Of a stretch of DNA of 64,000 bases, positions 1-9,718 are shown one piece after another. How positions within the stretch are numbered: the stretch's first letter is position 1; the number at the start of each line of letters is the position of its first letter. This DNA comes from Saccharopolyspora elongata. Lineage in GTDB: Bacteria; Actinomycetota; Actinomycetes; Mycobacteriales; Pseudonocardiaceae. The notes beneath the pieces were generated by a model. It had not been told where the DNA came from. It searched no databases and was given only the letters and a program-made list of their open reading frames with translations. The position numbers were made by a program, and so were the translations under genes. The DNA lies in NCBI RefSeq assembly GCF_004348985.1, contig NZ_SMKW01000036.1, forward strand, positions 1 to 64,000, written 5' to 3'.

Positions 1-83
1 CCACCCCACCCTCCCATTGCTGCCGCGCGGCAGTGTTCGGTTGATCGCGCCCGGTTGTCGGGCGGGCGCGATCAGCGCTGGGG

Positions 84-1130
84 TCACAGCCGGGCGCTGG
101 CCTGCTGCAGTGCCTGGCGGGCCTCATCGGTCAGGCGGCGCACCAGTTCCGCTGCGGGCAGCGGGCGTGTTTGCGCGTAGGTTTGCCCCGCCCACAACGA
201 CATCAGCTCCGCGTCGCCGGCCTTGCCCGCGGCACCTCGCATCGGTTTCGTCAGGTTGTTCAGCTGCGGGTACGCCGCCGGGGCGTCACCGTTGTCGGCC
301 AGGAACCGGTTCACCAGCCCCCGCGCCGGGCGGCCGCTGAACGCGCGCGTCAGCGCGGTTTCCCGTTGTCCCGCCGCGATTTCGGCGCGCTGCGTCGGCT
401 GCGCACCCGCCTCGTCGCACACCAGGAACGCAGTGCCCAGCTGCGCCGCCACCGCTCCCGCGGCCAGCACCGCCGCGACATCCGCGCCGTGCACCAGGCC
501 ACCCGCCGCGATGATCGGCAGGTCGACCTCGGCCTGGATCAGCCGGATCGCCGCCAGCAGGCCGAACAGCTGCCCGCCGCCCGGTAGCGCCGGATCGTCG
601 TTGAACACCGCGCGATGTCCGCCGGCCTCCATGCCCTGCACGCACAGCATGTCCGCTCCCACGTCCGCGGCAGCGCGCGCCTCCTGCGGCGTCGTGACCG
701 TGACCACGACCTCGGAGCCCACCTCGTGCAGGCGTTCCACAATGGACCGTTCGGGCAGCCCGAAGGTGAAGGACACGACGGGGATGCGCTCGGCGATCAC
801 CACCTCCAGCTTGGCCGGGTAGTTGTCGTCGTCCCAGCTCGGCGAGCCCGCCTCGGCCCCGTGCCGCGCGGCCGCCGCCGCCACCCGCGCCGGGTAGTCG
901 GCGAGATCGGGATCCCGACGCTCGGCCGGGACGAAGAGGTTCACCCCGAACGGCTCCGACGTGAGCGCGCGCAACGCCGCGATCTGAGCGGTCAGCGCAT
1001 CCGCCGACAGGTACCCCGCAGCCAGGAAACCGAGGCCGCCCTCGGCGCTCACGGCCGCGGCCAGTTCCGGCGTGGAGGCACCACCCGCCATCGGCGCGGC
1101 GATCAGGGGAATTCGTCGCTCTGCGATCAT
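84..1130 (-). CDS. Nitronate monooxygenase family protein (FMN-dependent)
   Basis: 348 aa, the usual length for the family formerly called 2-nitropropane dioxygenases. These are cytosolic FMN flavoenzymes that oxidise alkyl nitronates such as propionate 3-nitronate to the aldehyde or ketone plus nitrite. Visible features are the TIM-barrel start IPLIAAPMAGG, the block QGMEAGGH at residues 165-172 whose His is the expected catalytic base, the phosphate-binding stretch IIAAGGLVHG, and AAQLGTAFLVC near residue 235. The ATG at 1130 has no clear Shine-Dalgarno. It is transcribed away from the acetyltransferase at 1318 and appears monocistronic. The substrate is not shown by the sequence; some homologues act on other enol or nitro compounds. 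Confidence 0.85.
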   Translation of the reverse strand: MIAERRIPLIAAPMAGGASTPELAAAVSAEGGLGFLAAGYLSADALTAQIAALRALTSEPFGVNLFVPAERRDPDLADYPARVAAAAARHGAEAGSPSWDDDNYPAKLEVVIAERIPVVSFTFGLPERSIVERLHEVGSEVVVTVTTPQEARAAADVGADMLCVQGMEAGGHRAVFNDDPALPGGGQLFGLLAAIRLIQAEVDLPIIAAGGLVHGADVAAVLAAGAVAAQLGTAFLVCDEAGAQPTQRAEIAAGQRETALTRAFSGRPARGLVNRFLADNGDAPAAYPQLNNLTKPMRGAAGKAGDAELMSLWAGQTYAQTRPLPAAELVRRLTDEARQALQQASARL

Positions 1131-1317
1131 GTTTCGACGGTAGTCCCGCCCTCACCAAGAGCGCATCAGAGCATCGCGCACACCACAGCGCCGACCGCGC
1201 CGGACCGCCGTCCCGAAGCCGCAGGCTCAACCTTGCGTGATCCGGCACTCTTTCAACGGCATTTCTCCTTTCGTTTGGGCATAACGGAGTTGAGGAGCTG
1301 ATCGGAAAGGCACCCCC

Positions 1318-1947
1318 ATGCGAACCACCACGCGCGACGGCCTCGCGCTCCGCGCCGCCAGCAGTGCAGACACCCCGGCGCTGGCCGAATTGCTCAGCGC
1401 GTCATACCGCGACGAGCCCCGGATGGCAGCGCTGCTGCCGCTCGAAGCGCAGCGAGAAACGAAGCTCCGCGCACTGTTCTCCCTTCTGCTGAACCAAGAT
1501 CACCTCGATCACGGCACCGAGATCGCCGAACTGGACGGGCACTCGCACGCCGTCGCGGTGTGGGACCGGCCGGGCAGCCAAGCCGCGCCGCTCGGCCGAC
1601 GCCTCATTCACCTCCCGGCGCTGCTGTCGGTGTTCCGCTGGCGGCTTCCCGAGACCGCAAGGGCGATCCAGACGTTCAACGCCACCGACAGCCACCGGCC
1701 CGACGAACCGCACTGGCACCTGGCCGCCATCGGCACCACACCGGACGCCCGCGGTCGCGGCCTCGGCAGCGCCCTGCTGAAATCCGGGCTGGCGCGTGCC
1801 GACGCCCACGACACCCCGGTCTACCTGGAAGCCACGGCGCACGCCGCGGTCGACCGCTTCGAGCGGTTCGGGTTCCGCGTGATCCACGAGTACCCGGTCG
1901 CCGGTGGCCTCACCGTTTACGGCATGTGGCGCCCGGTGACCCGCTGA
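1318..1947 (+). CDS. GNAT family N-acetyltransferase
   Basis: 209 aa. The acetyl-CoA pyrophosphate-binding loop is RGRGLGSALL near residue 146, after the beta strand HWLAAIGTTPDA, and the C-terminal GFRVIHEYPV strand is typical of GNAT proteins. The N-terminal third (about 90 residues) is the less conserved acceptor domain. The start is the ATG at 1318, preceded by a purine-rich GGAAAGG. It ends 18 bp before the convergent Uma2 gene. The substrate cannot be read from sequence; small-molecule or protein acetylation are both possible. Confidence 0.85.
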   Translation: MRTTTRDGLALRAASSADTPALAELLSASYRDEPRMAALLPLEAQRETKLRALFSLLLNQDHLDHGTEIAELDGHSHAVAVWDRPGSQAAPLGRRLIHLPALLSVFRWRLPETARAIQTFNATDSHRPDEPHWHLAAIGTTPDARGRGLGSALLKSGLARADAHDTPVYLEATAHAAVDRFERFGFRVIHEYPVAGGLTVYGMWRPVTR

Positions 1948-1965
1948 CCTGCGAAGACCGTTCCG

Positions 1966-2526
1966 TCAGGGCCGCAACCCGGCGACCAGGTCGACCGGGG
2001 CGAACCGGACCGGGAATGGTCGTTCCGGCTCGAACAGCTCGTCGCCGACCACTCGCGCCACCCGCTGGTAGTCGCTGCCGCCGACCAGCTCCCAGGCAGT
2101 CACCGACGGCACCTCGAGATCCGGATCGACCAGCCAGAAGTGCTGGGTGCCCAGCCTGGCGTGGGCGGCCTTGCGCAGGCTGATGTCGTTCAACCGGCTG
2201 CTCGGCGACGCGACCTCCACCGCCAGCACCGGTGCGGCCCGCAGGTTCCGCATCGTCAGGTCGGCGTAGCGCGCGACCAGGACGTCCGGCCGCAACTCGG
2301 TCCACAGGTCCTGACGCACCGCGAACGGCGCGGACAGCACCCGGTATTCGGGCGGACTAGCCCGGTGCAGCTGGACGAACAGCGCCCCGAGCGCCGCCTG
2401 GTGCGGCCAGCCCGGCACCGAGCCCACCAGCAGCTCGCCGTCGACGAGTTCGTACCGGCGACCGTCCTCCGGGAAAGCCTCCAGGTCCTGGACCGTGAAC
2501 CGCCGCCCGCCAAGATCGATAGACAT
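1966..2526 (-). CDS. Uma2 family putative endonuclease, copy A
   Basis: 186 aa. Uma2 (DUF820) proteins have a PD-(D/E)XK nuclease-like fold and occur in many copies in actinomycetes and cyanobacteria; their cellular role is not established. Conserved blocks are FTVQDLEAFPEDGRRYELVD near residue 9, RPDVLVAR near 108, VLAVEVASPSSRLND near 125 and LGTQHFWLVDPD near 155, giving the acidic and Lys/Arg positions expected at the active site. I chose ATG 2526 over the adjacent GTG 2529 because GGAGGGA then sits about 7 nt upstream. A close paralogue lies immediately upstream at 2735-3301, so this is a tandem duplication. Confidence 0.85.
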   Translation of the reverse strand: MSIDLGGRRFTVQDLEAFPEDGRRYELVDGELLVGSVPGWPHQAALGALFVQLHRASPPEYRVLSAPFAVRQDLWTELRPDVLVARYADLTMRNLRAAPVLAVEVASPSSRLNDISLRKAAHARLGTQHFWLVDPDLEVPSVTAWELVGGSDYQRVARVVGDELFEPERPFPVRFAPVDLVAGLRP

Positions 2527-2575
2527 CACGTGCTCCCTCCGCTCGTGCGCCCCGAGGTTTCGGGGTCTCGCATAT

Positions 2576-2632
2576 AAAGAGGAGCGAAGGGCCCGTACAG
2601 ATACAGTCGGCGCCGATGATCACCGGATCGGG
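2576..2632 (-). repeat. 57-nt conserved element upstream of Uma2 copy A
   Basis: This stretch matches 3365-3421 at 54 of 57 positions and lies 50 nt upstream of the copy A start codon. It contains a 14-nt dyad related to CTGTA-N4-TACAG (one arm mismatched in this copy) followed by a GC-rich partial palindrome around GCCGATGATC. It is probably the promoter/operator region, or a sequence that travelled with the Uma2 gene. Confidence 0.65.
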
Positions 2633-2681
2633 TTGTGGTCGATCATCAACAGGATCCCGCACGAGTAAGCTCTCGCCGTGC

Positions 2682-2718
2682 AGTGGGCGAAAACCCGATG
2701 CCCGGCCATTCGCCCACT
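2682..2718. terminator. Hairpin between the two Uma2 genes
   Basis: Perfect 10-bp arms AGTGGGCGAA and TTCGCCCACT. The surrounding sequence resembles the stronger aceA hairpin at 3430-3464 (both carry GTGGGCG, AACCCGA and CGCCCACTCGCA), which suggests that the duplicated unit included a hairpin. It lies on the upstream side of copy A and just downstream of the copy B stop, so it could terminate copy B transcripts. There is no clear T tract. Confidence 0.5.
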
Positions 2719-2734
2719 CGCAGCCGCGGCCCCG

Positions 2735-3301
2735 TCAGGGACGCAAGCCGGCAACCAGGTCGGCCGGGGAGAACTTGACCTCGAACGGCCGCATCGGGTG
2801 GAAGATCTCGTCGCCGACCACGTGCGTGGGCTGCTGGTACTCGTCGCCGTCGAGCTCCCACGCGGTTAGCGTCGGCGCCTCCGAATCCGGGTCGACCAGC
2901 CAGAAGTGCGGAGTACCCAGCCGGGCGTAGGCGGCCTTCTTCAGATTCGCGTCCTTCAGCCGGCTGCTCGGTGACATGACCTCCACCGCCAGCACCGGTG
3001 CGGCGGGCAGGTTCTTCATGGTCAGGTCACCGTAGCGGGCGACCAGGACATCGGGCTGCAGCTCGTTGAAGACGTCGTGCCGCACCGCGAACGGCGCCGC
3101 CAACACCCGGTATTCCGGCGTGCACGCCTGCCGCAATCGGACAGCCAGTTCTAGAGCCGCTTCCTGGTGCGCCCAACCAGGTGCCGGGCTCACGATGAGC
3201 TCCCCGTCGATGAGCTCGTACCGGCGGCCGTCATCGGGCATCTCCTCCAGGTCGTGGACCGTGAAGGGACGTCCGCCTGCATCGATCGGCATGACAGTCA
3301 T
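2735..3301 (-). CDS. Uma2 family putative endonuclease, copy B
   Basis: 188 aa, a paralogue of the gene at 1966-2526 and close to it over the whole length. The conserved blocks are FTVHDLEEMPDDGRRYELID, QPDVLVARYGDLTMKN, VLAVEVMSPSSRLKD and LGTPHFWLVDPDS. An in-frame upstream extension to 3559 exists, but ATG 3301 has an excellent AGGAGGGACC ribosome binding site and matches the N-terminus of copy A, so it is preferred. Role as for copy A: probable PD-(D/E)XK fold, biological function unknown. Confidence 0.85.
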   Translation of the reverse strand: MTVMPIDAGGRPFTVHDLEEMPDDGRRYELIDGELIVSPAPGWAHQEAALELAVRLRQACTPEYRVLAAPFAVRHDVFNELQPDVLVARYGDLTMKNLPAAPVLAVEVMSPSSRLKDANLKKAAYARLGTPHFWLVDPDSEAPTLTAWELDGDEYQQPTHVVGDEIFHPMRPFEVKFSPADLVAGLRP

Positions 3302-3364
3302 GGTCCCTCCTCTCTGTCGTCGTGTCCAAGGAACGAGCCCCGCTGCGTGCAGGGCTTCCAACAG

Positions 3365-3421
3365 AAAGAGGAGCGAAGGGCCTGTACAGATACAGCCGGC
3401 GCCGATGATCGCCGGATCGGG
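3365..3421 (-). repeat. 57-nt conserved element upstream of Uma2 copy B
   Basis: Second copy of the element at 2576-2632, located 64 nt upstream of the copy B start. Here the dyad CTGTACAGATACAG is perfect (5-bp arms, 4-nt spacer), consistent with a protein-binding site. Confidence 0.65.
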
Positions 3422-3422
3422 C

Positions 3423-3464
3423 AAAAAAAGTGGGCGGGAACCCGACGCCTGGGTTCCCGCCCAC
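3423..3464 (-). terminator. Intrinsic terminator of aceA
   Basis: Perfect 14-bp stem GTGGGCGGGAACCC / GGGTTCCCGCCCAC with a 7-nt loop. Read on the minus strand it is followed by seven T residues (the A tract at 3423-3429). It lies about 110 bp downstream of the aceA stop. This is the clearest Rho-independent terminator in the window. Confidence 0.9.
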
Positions 3465-3572
3465 TCGCACCATCGCGATTTTCCGACACCCCGCCACAGG
3501 GCCGCTGGTGCGTCTGGGGCGTGGTCGGCGCGCTGCCCGCGCGCCGACCACGGATTCAATTGGTCAGCTGGA

Positions 3573-4886
<1,314 letters not shown>

Positions 4887-4889
4887 CAT

Positions 4890-5004
4890 GTTCCCCTTCC
4901 GGGATTGCCCTGCGGCTCGTTGATCCCAGTCTTGGCCCTGATCCAGCGAAACACGACCAGAATTCCGGGGTAATTTTTGAATTTTTTCTGCTAACATCAA
5001 CGCC
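4890..5004. promoter_or_regulatory. Divergent aceA / ramB control region
   Basis: 115-bp intergenic region with an unusually AT-rich tract at 4970-4990 (runs of T around GAATT), the kind of site RamB-type regulators bind. On the plus strand TAACAT at 4992-4997 ends 7 nt before the ramB ATG, so ramB may be transcribed as a leaderless mRNA. I could not identify a confident -35 box for either direction. Confidence 0.5.
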
Positions 5005-6471
5005 ATGACGGAGTTCGCCACTGAAGAAGACCGCAATTTTTCAACAGAACACGACCTTCTGGTCTTCGGTCAGCGGCTGCGGCACTTGCGGCGCGCGGCC
5101 GGGCTCACCCTCGTCGAGCTGGGCGAGCGGGTCGGGCGCGCGCCGTCGCAGCTGTCGTTGCTGGAGAACGGCCACCGCGAGCCGAAGCTGTCGCTGCTGC
5201 GCTCGCTGGCCGATGCGCTGGGCACCTCCGTCGACGAACTGCTGTCGAAGAAGCCGCCGAACCGGCGCGCCGAGCTGGAGATCGCCGTGGAGAAGGCCCA
5301 GCTCGACCCGCTCTACCAGCGGCTCGGCGTGCCGCCGCTGAAGGTCGGCAAGCGCGTCCCCACCGAAGCGCTGGAACACGTCCTCGCGCTCTACGAAGAG
5401 CTCAAGCGCCGCGAGACGAAGCAGGTCGCCACGCCCGAAGAAGCCCGCAAGGCCAACGCCGAGCTGCGCGGCATGATGCGCGAGCACGGCAACTACTTCC
5501 CCGAGATCGAGAAGACCGCCGCCGGCATCCTCGACAAGGTCGGCTACCACGGCGGCCCGCTGTCGGAGGGGCTGATCCAGTCGATCGCCACGCACCTCGG
5601 CTACGGGCTGCGGTTCGTCACCGACCTGCCCCGCTCGGTGCGCTCGGTGACCGACCTGAAGAACCGGCGGATCTTCCTGCGCCGCGAATCGCTGGGCATG
5701 CACAGCCCGCGGACGATCCTGCTGCAGACCCTCGGCCACCTCAGCCTCGGCCACCGGCAGCCCCGCGACTTCGCAGACTTCCTGCGGCAGCGCGTGGAGG
5801 CGAACTACTTCGCCGCCGCGGTCCTGGTCCCGGAGCAGACGGCGGTGCCGTTCCTGCAGGACGCGAAGGCCGAGCGCGACCTCGCCGTGGAAGACCTGCG
5901 CGACGTGTTCTCGGTGTCCTACGAGATGGCCGCGCACCGCTTCACCAACCTCGCCACCCAGTACCTCGACCTCGTCTGCCACTTCGTGCGCAACGACGAG
6001 ACCGGCATCATCTACAAGGCGTACGAGAACGACGGACTGGTCTTCCCCAGCGACCCGACCGGCGCCATCGAGGGGCAGCGGATGTGCCGGTACTGGGCGG
6101 GGCGGCAGGTGTTCGCCTCCTCGGACCGCTACTCGACCTACTACCAGTACACCGACAAGCCCGGTGCCACGCACTGGTGCGTCGCGCACGTCGACCCCAG
6201 CCGCGGGCGGGACTTCGCGATCACCCTCGGCGTGCCCTACACGGAGTCTCGGTGGTTCCGGGGCCGGGACACCAACAACCACTCCAAGTCGAAGTGCCCG
6301 AATGGCGAATGCTGCCAGCGCCCGCCGTCGGATCTCGCGAGCCGGTGGGAAGGCATGGTGTGGCCGTCGGCGCGGGCGCACTCGCACGTGCTCGCCGCGC
6401 TGCCGTCGGACACCTTCCCCGGCGTGGACGAGGCCGACGTGTACGCGTTCGTGGAGGCGCACCAGGGCTGA
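5005..6471 (+). CDS. ramB: RamB-type XRE family regulator of acetate / glyoxylate metabolism
   Basis: 488 aa, the usual size for the short-chain fatty acyl regulator family. An XRE helix-turn-helix spans residues 20-75 ([20 protein letters not shown] and [13 protein letters not shown]). The middle is an ImmA/IrrE-like domain in which the metallopeptidase motif is degenerate (LGHLSLGH, residues 244-251). The C-terminal DUF2083 part carries the Cys-rich KCPNGECC near residue 432. In Corynebacterium and Mycobacterium RamB represses aceA and acetate genes. Divergence from aceA supports the same role here. No Shine-Dalgarno precedes the ATG, consistent with a leaderless message. Confidence 0.88.
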   Translation: MTEFATEEDRNFSTEHDLLVFGQRLRHLRRAAGLTLVELGERVGRAPSQLSLLENGHREPKLSLLRSLADALGTSVDELLSKKPPNRRAELEIAVEKAQLDPLYQRLGVPPLKVGKRVPTEALEHVLALYEELKRRETKQVATPEEARKANAELRGMMREHGNYFPEIEKTAAGILDKVGYHGGPLSEGLIQSIATHLGYGLRFVTDLPRSVRSVTDLKNRRIFLRRESLGMHSPRTILLQTLGHLSLGHRQPRDFADFLRQRVEANYFAAAVLVPEQTAVPFLQDAKAERDLAVEDLRDVFSVSYEMAAHRFTNLATQYLDLVCHFVRNDETGIIYKAYENDGLVFPSDPTGAIEGQRMCRYWAGRQVFASSDRYSTYYQYTDKPGATHWCVAHVDPSRGRDFAITLGVPYTESRWFRGRDTNNHSKSKCPNGECCQRPPSDLASRWEGMVWPSARAHSHVLAALPSDTFPGVDEADVYAFVEAHQG

Positions 6472-6564
6472 TCGTCAGTCCGATGCGGACAGTCTTTTCC
6501 ACGTTGCCGCGCGGCGATAACGGCTCGACCGCGCGGCACCGGGCACACGATCCGAAGGAGGAGC

Positions 6565-7632
6565 ATGGGCTCCCGGCCGCAGTTCTCGATCGCCCTGATC
6601 CCCGGTGACGGCATCGGCCCCGAACTCGTCGAAAGCGCCGTCGAGGTGCTCCGGGCCGCCTCCGCCGACCTGCACTTCACCACCGAAGACGGCGGCGCCG
6701 GAACCTTCCGCCGCACCGGAACCGCCTTGAGTCCGGAGGTGCTGCACCGGATCCGCAACACCTACGACGGTGTCCTCAAGGGCCCGGTCGGGTTGCCCGA
6801 TGTCCGCCATCCTGACGGCACCGAGGCCGGAATCCTCGGCGGGATCCTGCGCGGCGGGCTCGACACCTACGCCAACGTCCGCCCGATCACCCTGCTCCCC
6901 GGAGCTGCCACCCCGCTGCGCAGCGCCGAATCGGGCATCGACTACGTCATCGTGCGCGAGAACACCGAGGGGCTCTACCTCTCACGCGGGCGCGGCGTCG
7001 GCAACGACCGCGCCGTCGCCGACCAGCTGCTCATGACCCGGGAAGGCACCGAACGCGTCGTCCGCTTCGCATTCGAGCTCGCGCGCCGGAGAGATGGCGC
7101 GCCCGCCGACCGCGTCCGTCGCGTGACCTGCGTGGACAAGAGCAACGTGCTGCGCAGCTTCGCCTTCTTCCGGGCGATCTTCGACGAGATCGCCGACGAA
7201 TACCCCGACATCGAACGGGACTACCGCTACGCCGACGCCGCCGGGCACGACCTCGTCGCCGATCCCGGGCACTTCGACGTGCTCGTCATGGAGAACTTCC
7301 TCGGCGACATCCTCAGCGACGTCGGAGCGGCGACCGTCGGCGGACTCGGCATGTGCCCGTCCGGGAACATCGGCGACCACGCCGCCTACTTCGAACCCAT
7401 CCACGGCAGCGCCCCCTCGATCGCGGGGCAGGACAAGGCGAACCCGACCTCGCAGATCCTCGCGGCCGCTCTCATGCTGGAACACCTCGGGGACCGGTCG
7501 ACCGCGGTGCGCATCAAGGACGCCGTCGCCCGGGCATACCGCCAGGGCGGCGTCCGGCTGCTCCCCGACGGCTGCCCCGAGGGCGGGACCGAAGCCGCCA
7601 CCCGGGCTGTCATCGACGCCCTCGACGGCTGA
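6565..7632 (+). CDS. Isocitrate/isopropylmalate dehydrogenase family protein
   Basis: 355 aa beta-decarboxylating dehydrogenase of the LeuB/Icd/tartrate dehydrogenase superfamily. Visible are the nucleotide-domain start LIPGDGIGPE, the substrate-binding RENTEGLY near residue 131, the catalytic Lys in CVDKSNVLR near 190, the metal-binding Asp cluster in VMENFLGDILSDVGA near 235, and the NAD-type EPIHGSAPSIAG near 278. A GGAGG lies just upstream of ATG 6565. It follows ramB by 93 bp in the same direction. The position beside isocitrate lyase invites an isocitrate-related role, but the family also uses 3-isopropylmalate, homoisocitrate and tartrate, and the motif after RENTEG does not settle the substrate. 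Confidence 0.8.
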   Translation: MGSRPQFSIALIPGDGIGPELVESAVEVLRAASADLHFTTEDGGAGTFRRTGTALSPEVLHRIRNTYDGVLKGPVGLPDVRHPDGTEAGILGGILRGGLDTYANVRPITLLPGAATPLRSAESGIDYVIVRENTEGLYLSRGRGVGNDRAVADQLLMTREGTERVVRFAFELARRRDGAPADRVRRVTCVDKSNVLRSFAFFRAIFDEIADEYPDIERDYRYADAAGHDLVADPGHFDVLVMENFLGDILSDVGAATVGGLGMCPSGNIGDHAAYFEPIHGSAPSIAGQDKANPTSQILAAALMLEHLGDRSTAVRIKDAVARAYRQGGVRLLPDGCPEGGTEAATRAVIDALDG

Positions 7633-7702
7633 GCCACCGCCACCTCCACGTGCCGGCACCGGGCCCTCGTTCCCCGGCTGCCCTGGCCATGAGTGAACGT
7701 GG

Positions 7703-8830
7703 TCATTCCTGGGCGAGTTGGTCGAGGTACTGGCCGACCAGGTGCAGGCCGGAACGCAGGGTCTGGGCGTCGTCGGCGAAGCCGATGCGTGCCGTGTGCT
7801 CGATGTCGAACGCGGCACCGGGGGTGAACATGACGCCGGTGTGCTCCAGCAGGCGGGTGCAGAACTCGTAGGAGCCGACGGGTGCGTCGTAGCGCAGCAG
7901 TGCGGTGGTGCCCGAGGCGGGTTTGACGTAACTGACGTCGTCGCGGCTGCTGACCCACTCGTCGAGGATGGCGAGATTGGTGCGGGTGATGTGGCGGGAG
8001 CGCGCCAGGATCGCTTCCTTGTTCTCCAAGGCGACGCAGGCCAGGAGGTCGTCGAGGCGCCCGACGCTGATCGTGGTGTAGTCCCGGTGGGTGGCGACCG
8101 CTCGCAACAGCCCGGTGGGGCCGACGATCCAGCCCAGGCGCAGCCCCGCCAGGGAGAAGGTCTTCGACATGCTTCCGGTGGAGATGCCGCGCTCGTACAG
8201 GTCGGCGATCGAGGTGGTGAACCCGTTGCCGTCTTGGTCGACGCCTCGGTAGACCTCGTCGCACAGCACCCACGCTCCGGCGCGCTCGGCGATCTTGGCG
8301 ATGCGGTCCAAGCCGGTTTCGTCGATGAGGGCGCCGGTGGGGTTGTTGGGGTTGTTGACGGCGATGAGCTTGGTGTCCGAGGTGACCAGGCCGTCGATCT
8401 CGTCCAGATCGGGCAGCCATCCGTTCTCCTCGCGCAGCGGCAGGTGGTCGACGCGGGCGCCGTAGCTGCCGGGGATGGAGTAGTGCTGCTGGTAGGTCGG
8501 GACCACGGCCACGACGTGGTCGCCCGGGTCGACGAGGGTGGCGTGCACGAGCGCGTTCGCGCCGATCGCCCCGTGGGTGATCAGGACGTTTTCCGGGCAC
8601 TGGGCCGCGTACAGGCCCGCGACGAGGCGGCGCAGGCTCGGGCTGCCTGGGATCGGCCCGTAGGTGAGCGGGGTGGCGTCCAGTTCGGCCAGCACTTCCT
8701 CGCGTCGGCCGGACAGGTCCAGCAGCTCGCCGGTGGTGAGCGAGCTGACGCATGTCTCAGCCAGGTTGTAGCGGCAGGTCTCCTCGTATTCGTTCATCCA
8801 CTGCTCGACTGCGAACTCGCGGATCTTCAC
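7703..8830 (-). CDS. PLP-dependent class I/II aminotransferase
   Basis: 375 aa fold-type I aminotransferase. NNPNNPTG is at residues 159-166, DEVYRG at 191-196, and the PLP-binding Lys is K223 in SMSKTFSLAGLRLGW. The N-terminus (VEQWMNEYEETCRYNLAETC) places it in a subfamily near capreomycidine-synthase-like enzymes, but the substrate is unknown. It is divergent from an XRE-cupin regulator, with a perfect 20-bp dyad 36 bp upstream of its start, suggesting control by that regulator. It converges on the dehydrogenase gene, 70 bp apart. Confidence 0.85.
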   Translation of the reverse strand: MKIREFAVEQWMNEYEETCRYNLAETCVSSLTTGELLDLSGRREEVLAELDATPLTYGPIPGSPSLRRLVAGLYAAQCPENVLITHGAIGANALVHATLVDPGDHVVAVVPTYQQHYSIPGSYGARVDHLPLREENGWLPDLDEIDGLVTSDTKLIAVNNPNNPTGALIDETGLDRIAKIAERAGAWVLCDEVYRGVDQDGNGFTTSIADLYERGISTGSMSKTFSLAGLRLGWIVGPTGLLRAVATHRDYTTISVGRLDDLLACVALENKEAILARSRHITRTNLAILDEWVSSRDDVSYVKPASGTTALLRYDAPVGSYEFCTRLLEHTGVMFTPGAAFDIEHTARIGFADDAQTLRSGLHLVGQYLDQLAQE

Positions 8831-8866
8831 CTGGGCCGCCCCTTCGTCGTGTTGCCAACTCGCACG

Positions 8867-8886
8867 ATGAGCAACATATTGCTCAT
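8867..8886. promoter_or_regulatory. Operator-like palindrome 1 (aminotransferase/XRE-cupin)
   Basis: ATGAGCAACATATTGCTCAT: perfect 8-bp arms with a 4-nt spacer, located 37 bp upstream of the aminotransferase start and 41 bp upstream of the XRE-cupin GTG. The half-site TGAGCA recurs in palindrome 2 at 8918-8936. Confidence 0.7.
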
Positions 8887-8917
8887 TCGAGGCTCAGGCA
8901 AGGCGCGTGTGCACTAT

Positions 8918-8936
8918 GCTGCTCATCGTGAGCAGC
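8918..8936. promoter_or_regulatory. Operator-like palindrome 2 overlapping the XRE-cupin start
   Basis: GCTGCTCA-TCG-TGAGCAGC, perfect 8-bp arms with a 3-nt spacer. It overlaps the GTG start at 8928. A possible -10 hexamer TATGCT at 8915-8920 ends 7 nt before this GTG, so the site would cover the transcription start of a leaderless autoregulated gene. Confidence 0.65.
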
Positions 8937-9503
8937 GAGGTCGATGTCGGCAGCAATGCCGCGCCCCAGTTCGTCACGCGCATCGGTGGGCGCATCCGGG
9001 AGCTGCGCAAACAGCGCGGCTGGACCGTGCAGCAGCTCGCCGAGGCCAGCACGGTCAGCCGGCGAATGCTCACCCAGATCGAACTCGGCCAGGCCAACCC
9101 CAGCCTCGCTACCGTCGACCGCGTCGCACGCGCCCTGGACACCGACTTCGCCGCCCTGGCCCTGCCCGATGGCGACGCGGCGGGCGTGGAGACCGAAGGA
9201 ACCCTGGTGTGGCAAGCCCCGGGAGGCAGTGCCGCGCTCCTGCTCGGCGCGACGCTGGACCCGCGGGCCGAACTCTGGCGCTGGACCCTCGCTCCCGGGG
9301 AACGCTACGACGCCGAGCCCGACCGGCCCGGCGCGCAGGAGATCCACCACGTCCTCGCCGGGCGCCTGACCCTCGCGCTGGAAACCGGACCCCGGACGCT
9401 GGGGCCTGGGCAGAGCGCCGTCATCGCCAGCGACCAGCAGTACGCCTACCTCAACGACGAGTCCGAACCCGTCGTCTTCATGCGGGTCGTCACCGGCGCC
9501 TGA
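8928..9503 (+). CDS. XRE family regulator with C-terminal cupin domain
   Basis: 191 aa from the GTG at 8928. An N-terminal helix-turn-helix occupies about residues 18-72 (IRELRKQRGWTVQQLAEAS, RRMLTQIELGQANPS). A C-terminal cupin occupies about residues 110-185 (EIHHVLAGRLTLALE, LGPGQSAVIASDQQYAYLNDES). XRE-cupin proteins are usually repressors or activators of small amino-acid or polyamine catabolic operons, with the cupin sensing the ligand. Two TGAGCA-based palindromes flank its start, and the divergent aminotransferase is the likely target. An upstream in-frame GTG at 8907 has no Shine-Dalgarno either. Confidence 0.82.
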   Translation: MSSEVDVGSNAAPQFVTRIGGRIRELRKQRGWTVQQLAEASTVSRRMLTQIELGQANPSLATVDRVARALDTDFAALALPDGDAAGVETEGTLVWQAPGGSAALLLGATLDPRAELWRWTLAPGERYDAEPDRPGAQEIHHVLAGRLTLALETGPRTLGPGQSAVIASDQQYAYLNDESEPVVFMRVVTGA

Positions 9504-9718
9504 TCGAAAGGGCCTCGGAATCCGTGCCGCAGCGCCCCGCATTCGGCAAACCGTTGCAAGACCCGAGCTCTCGCGCTGTCACCAGCCGCAATGACGAACC
9601 CGCGATTCCCGAAGGCAGCCGCGTCCTTTCCCTCATGTGGGACTGAAGTCGCGCTAACTCGCTGCCGACCAGAACCGATCCGCGATCGAGCAATGCGAAG
9701 CTCCAATGTGGACGATCT

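Noticed and set aside
7632..7703. Terminator between the dehydrogenase and aminotransferase genes
   Set aside because: Only short, weak pairings such as ATGA/TCAT near 7690 were found.
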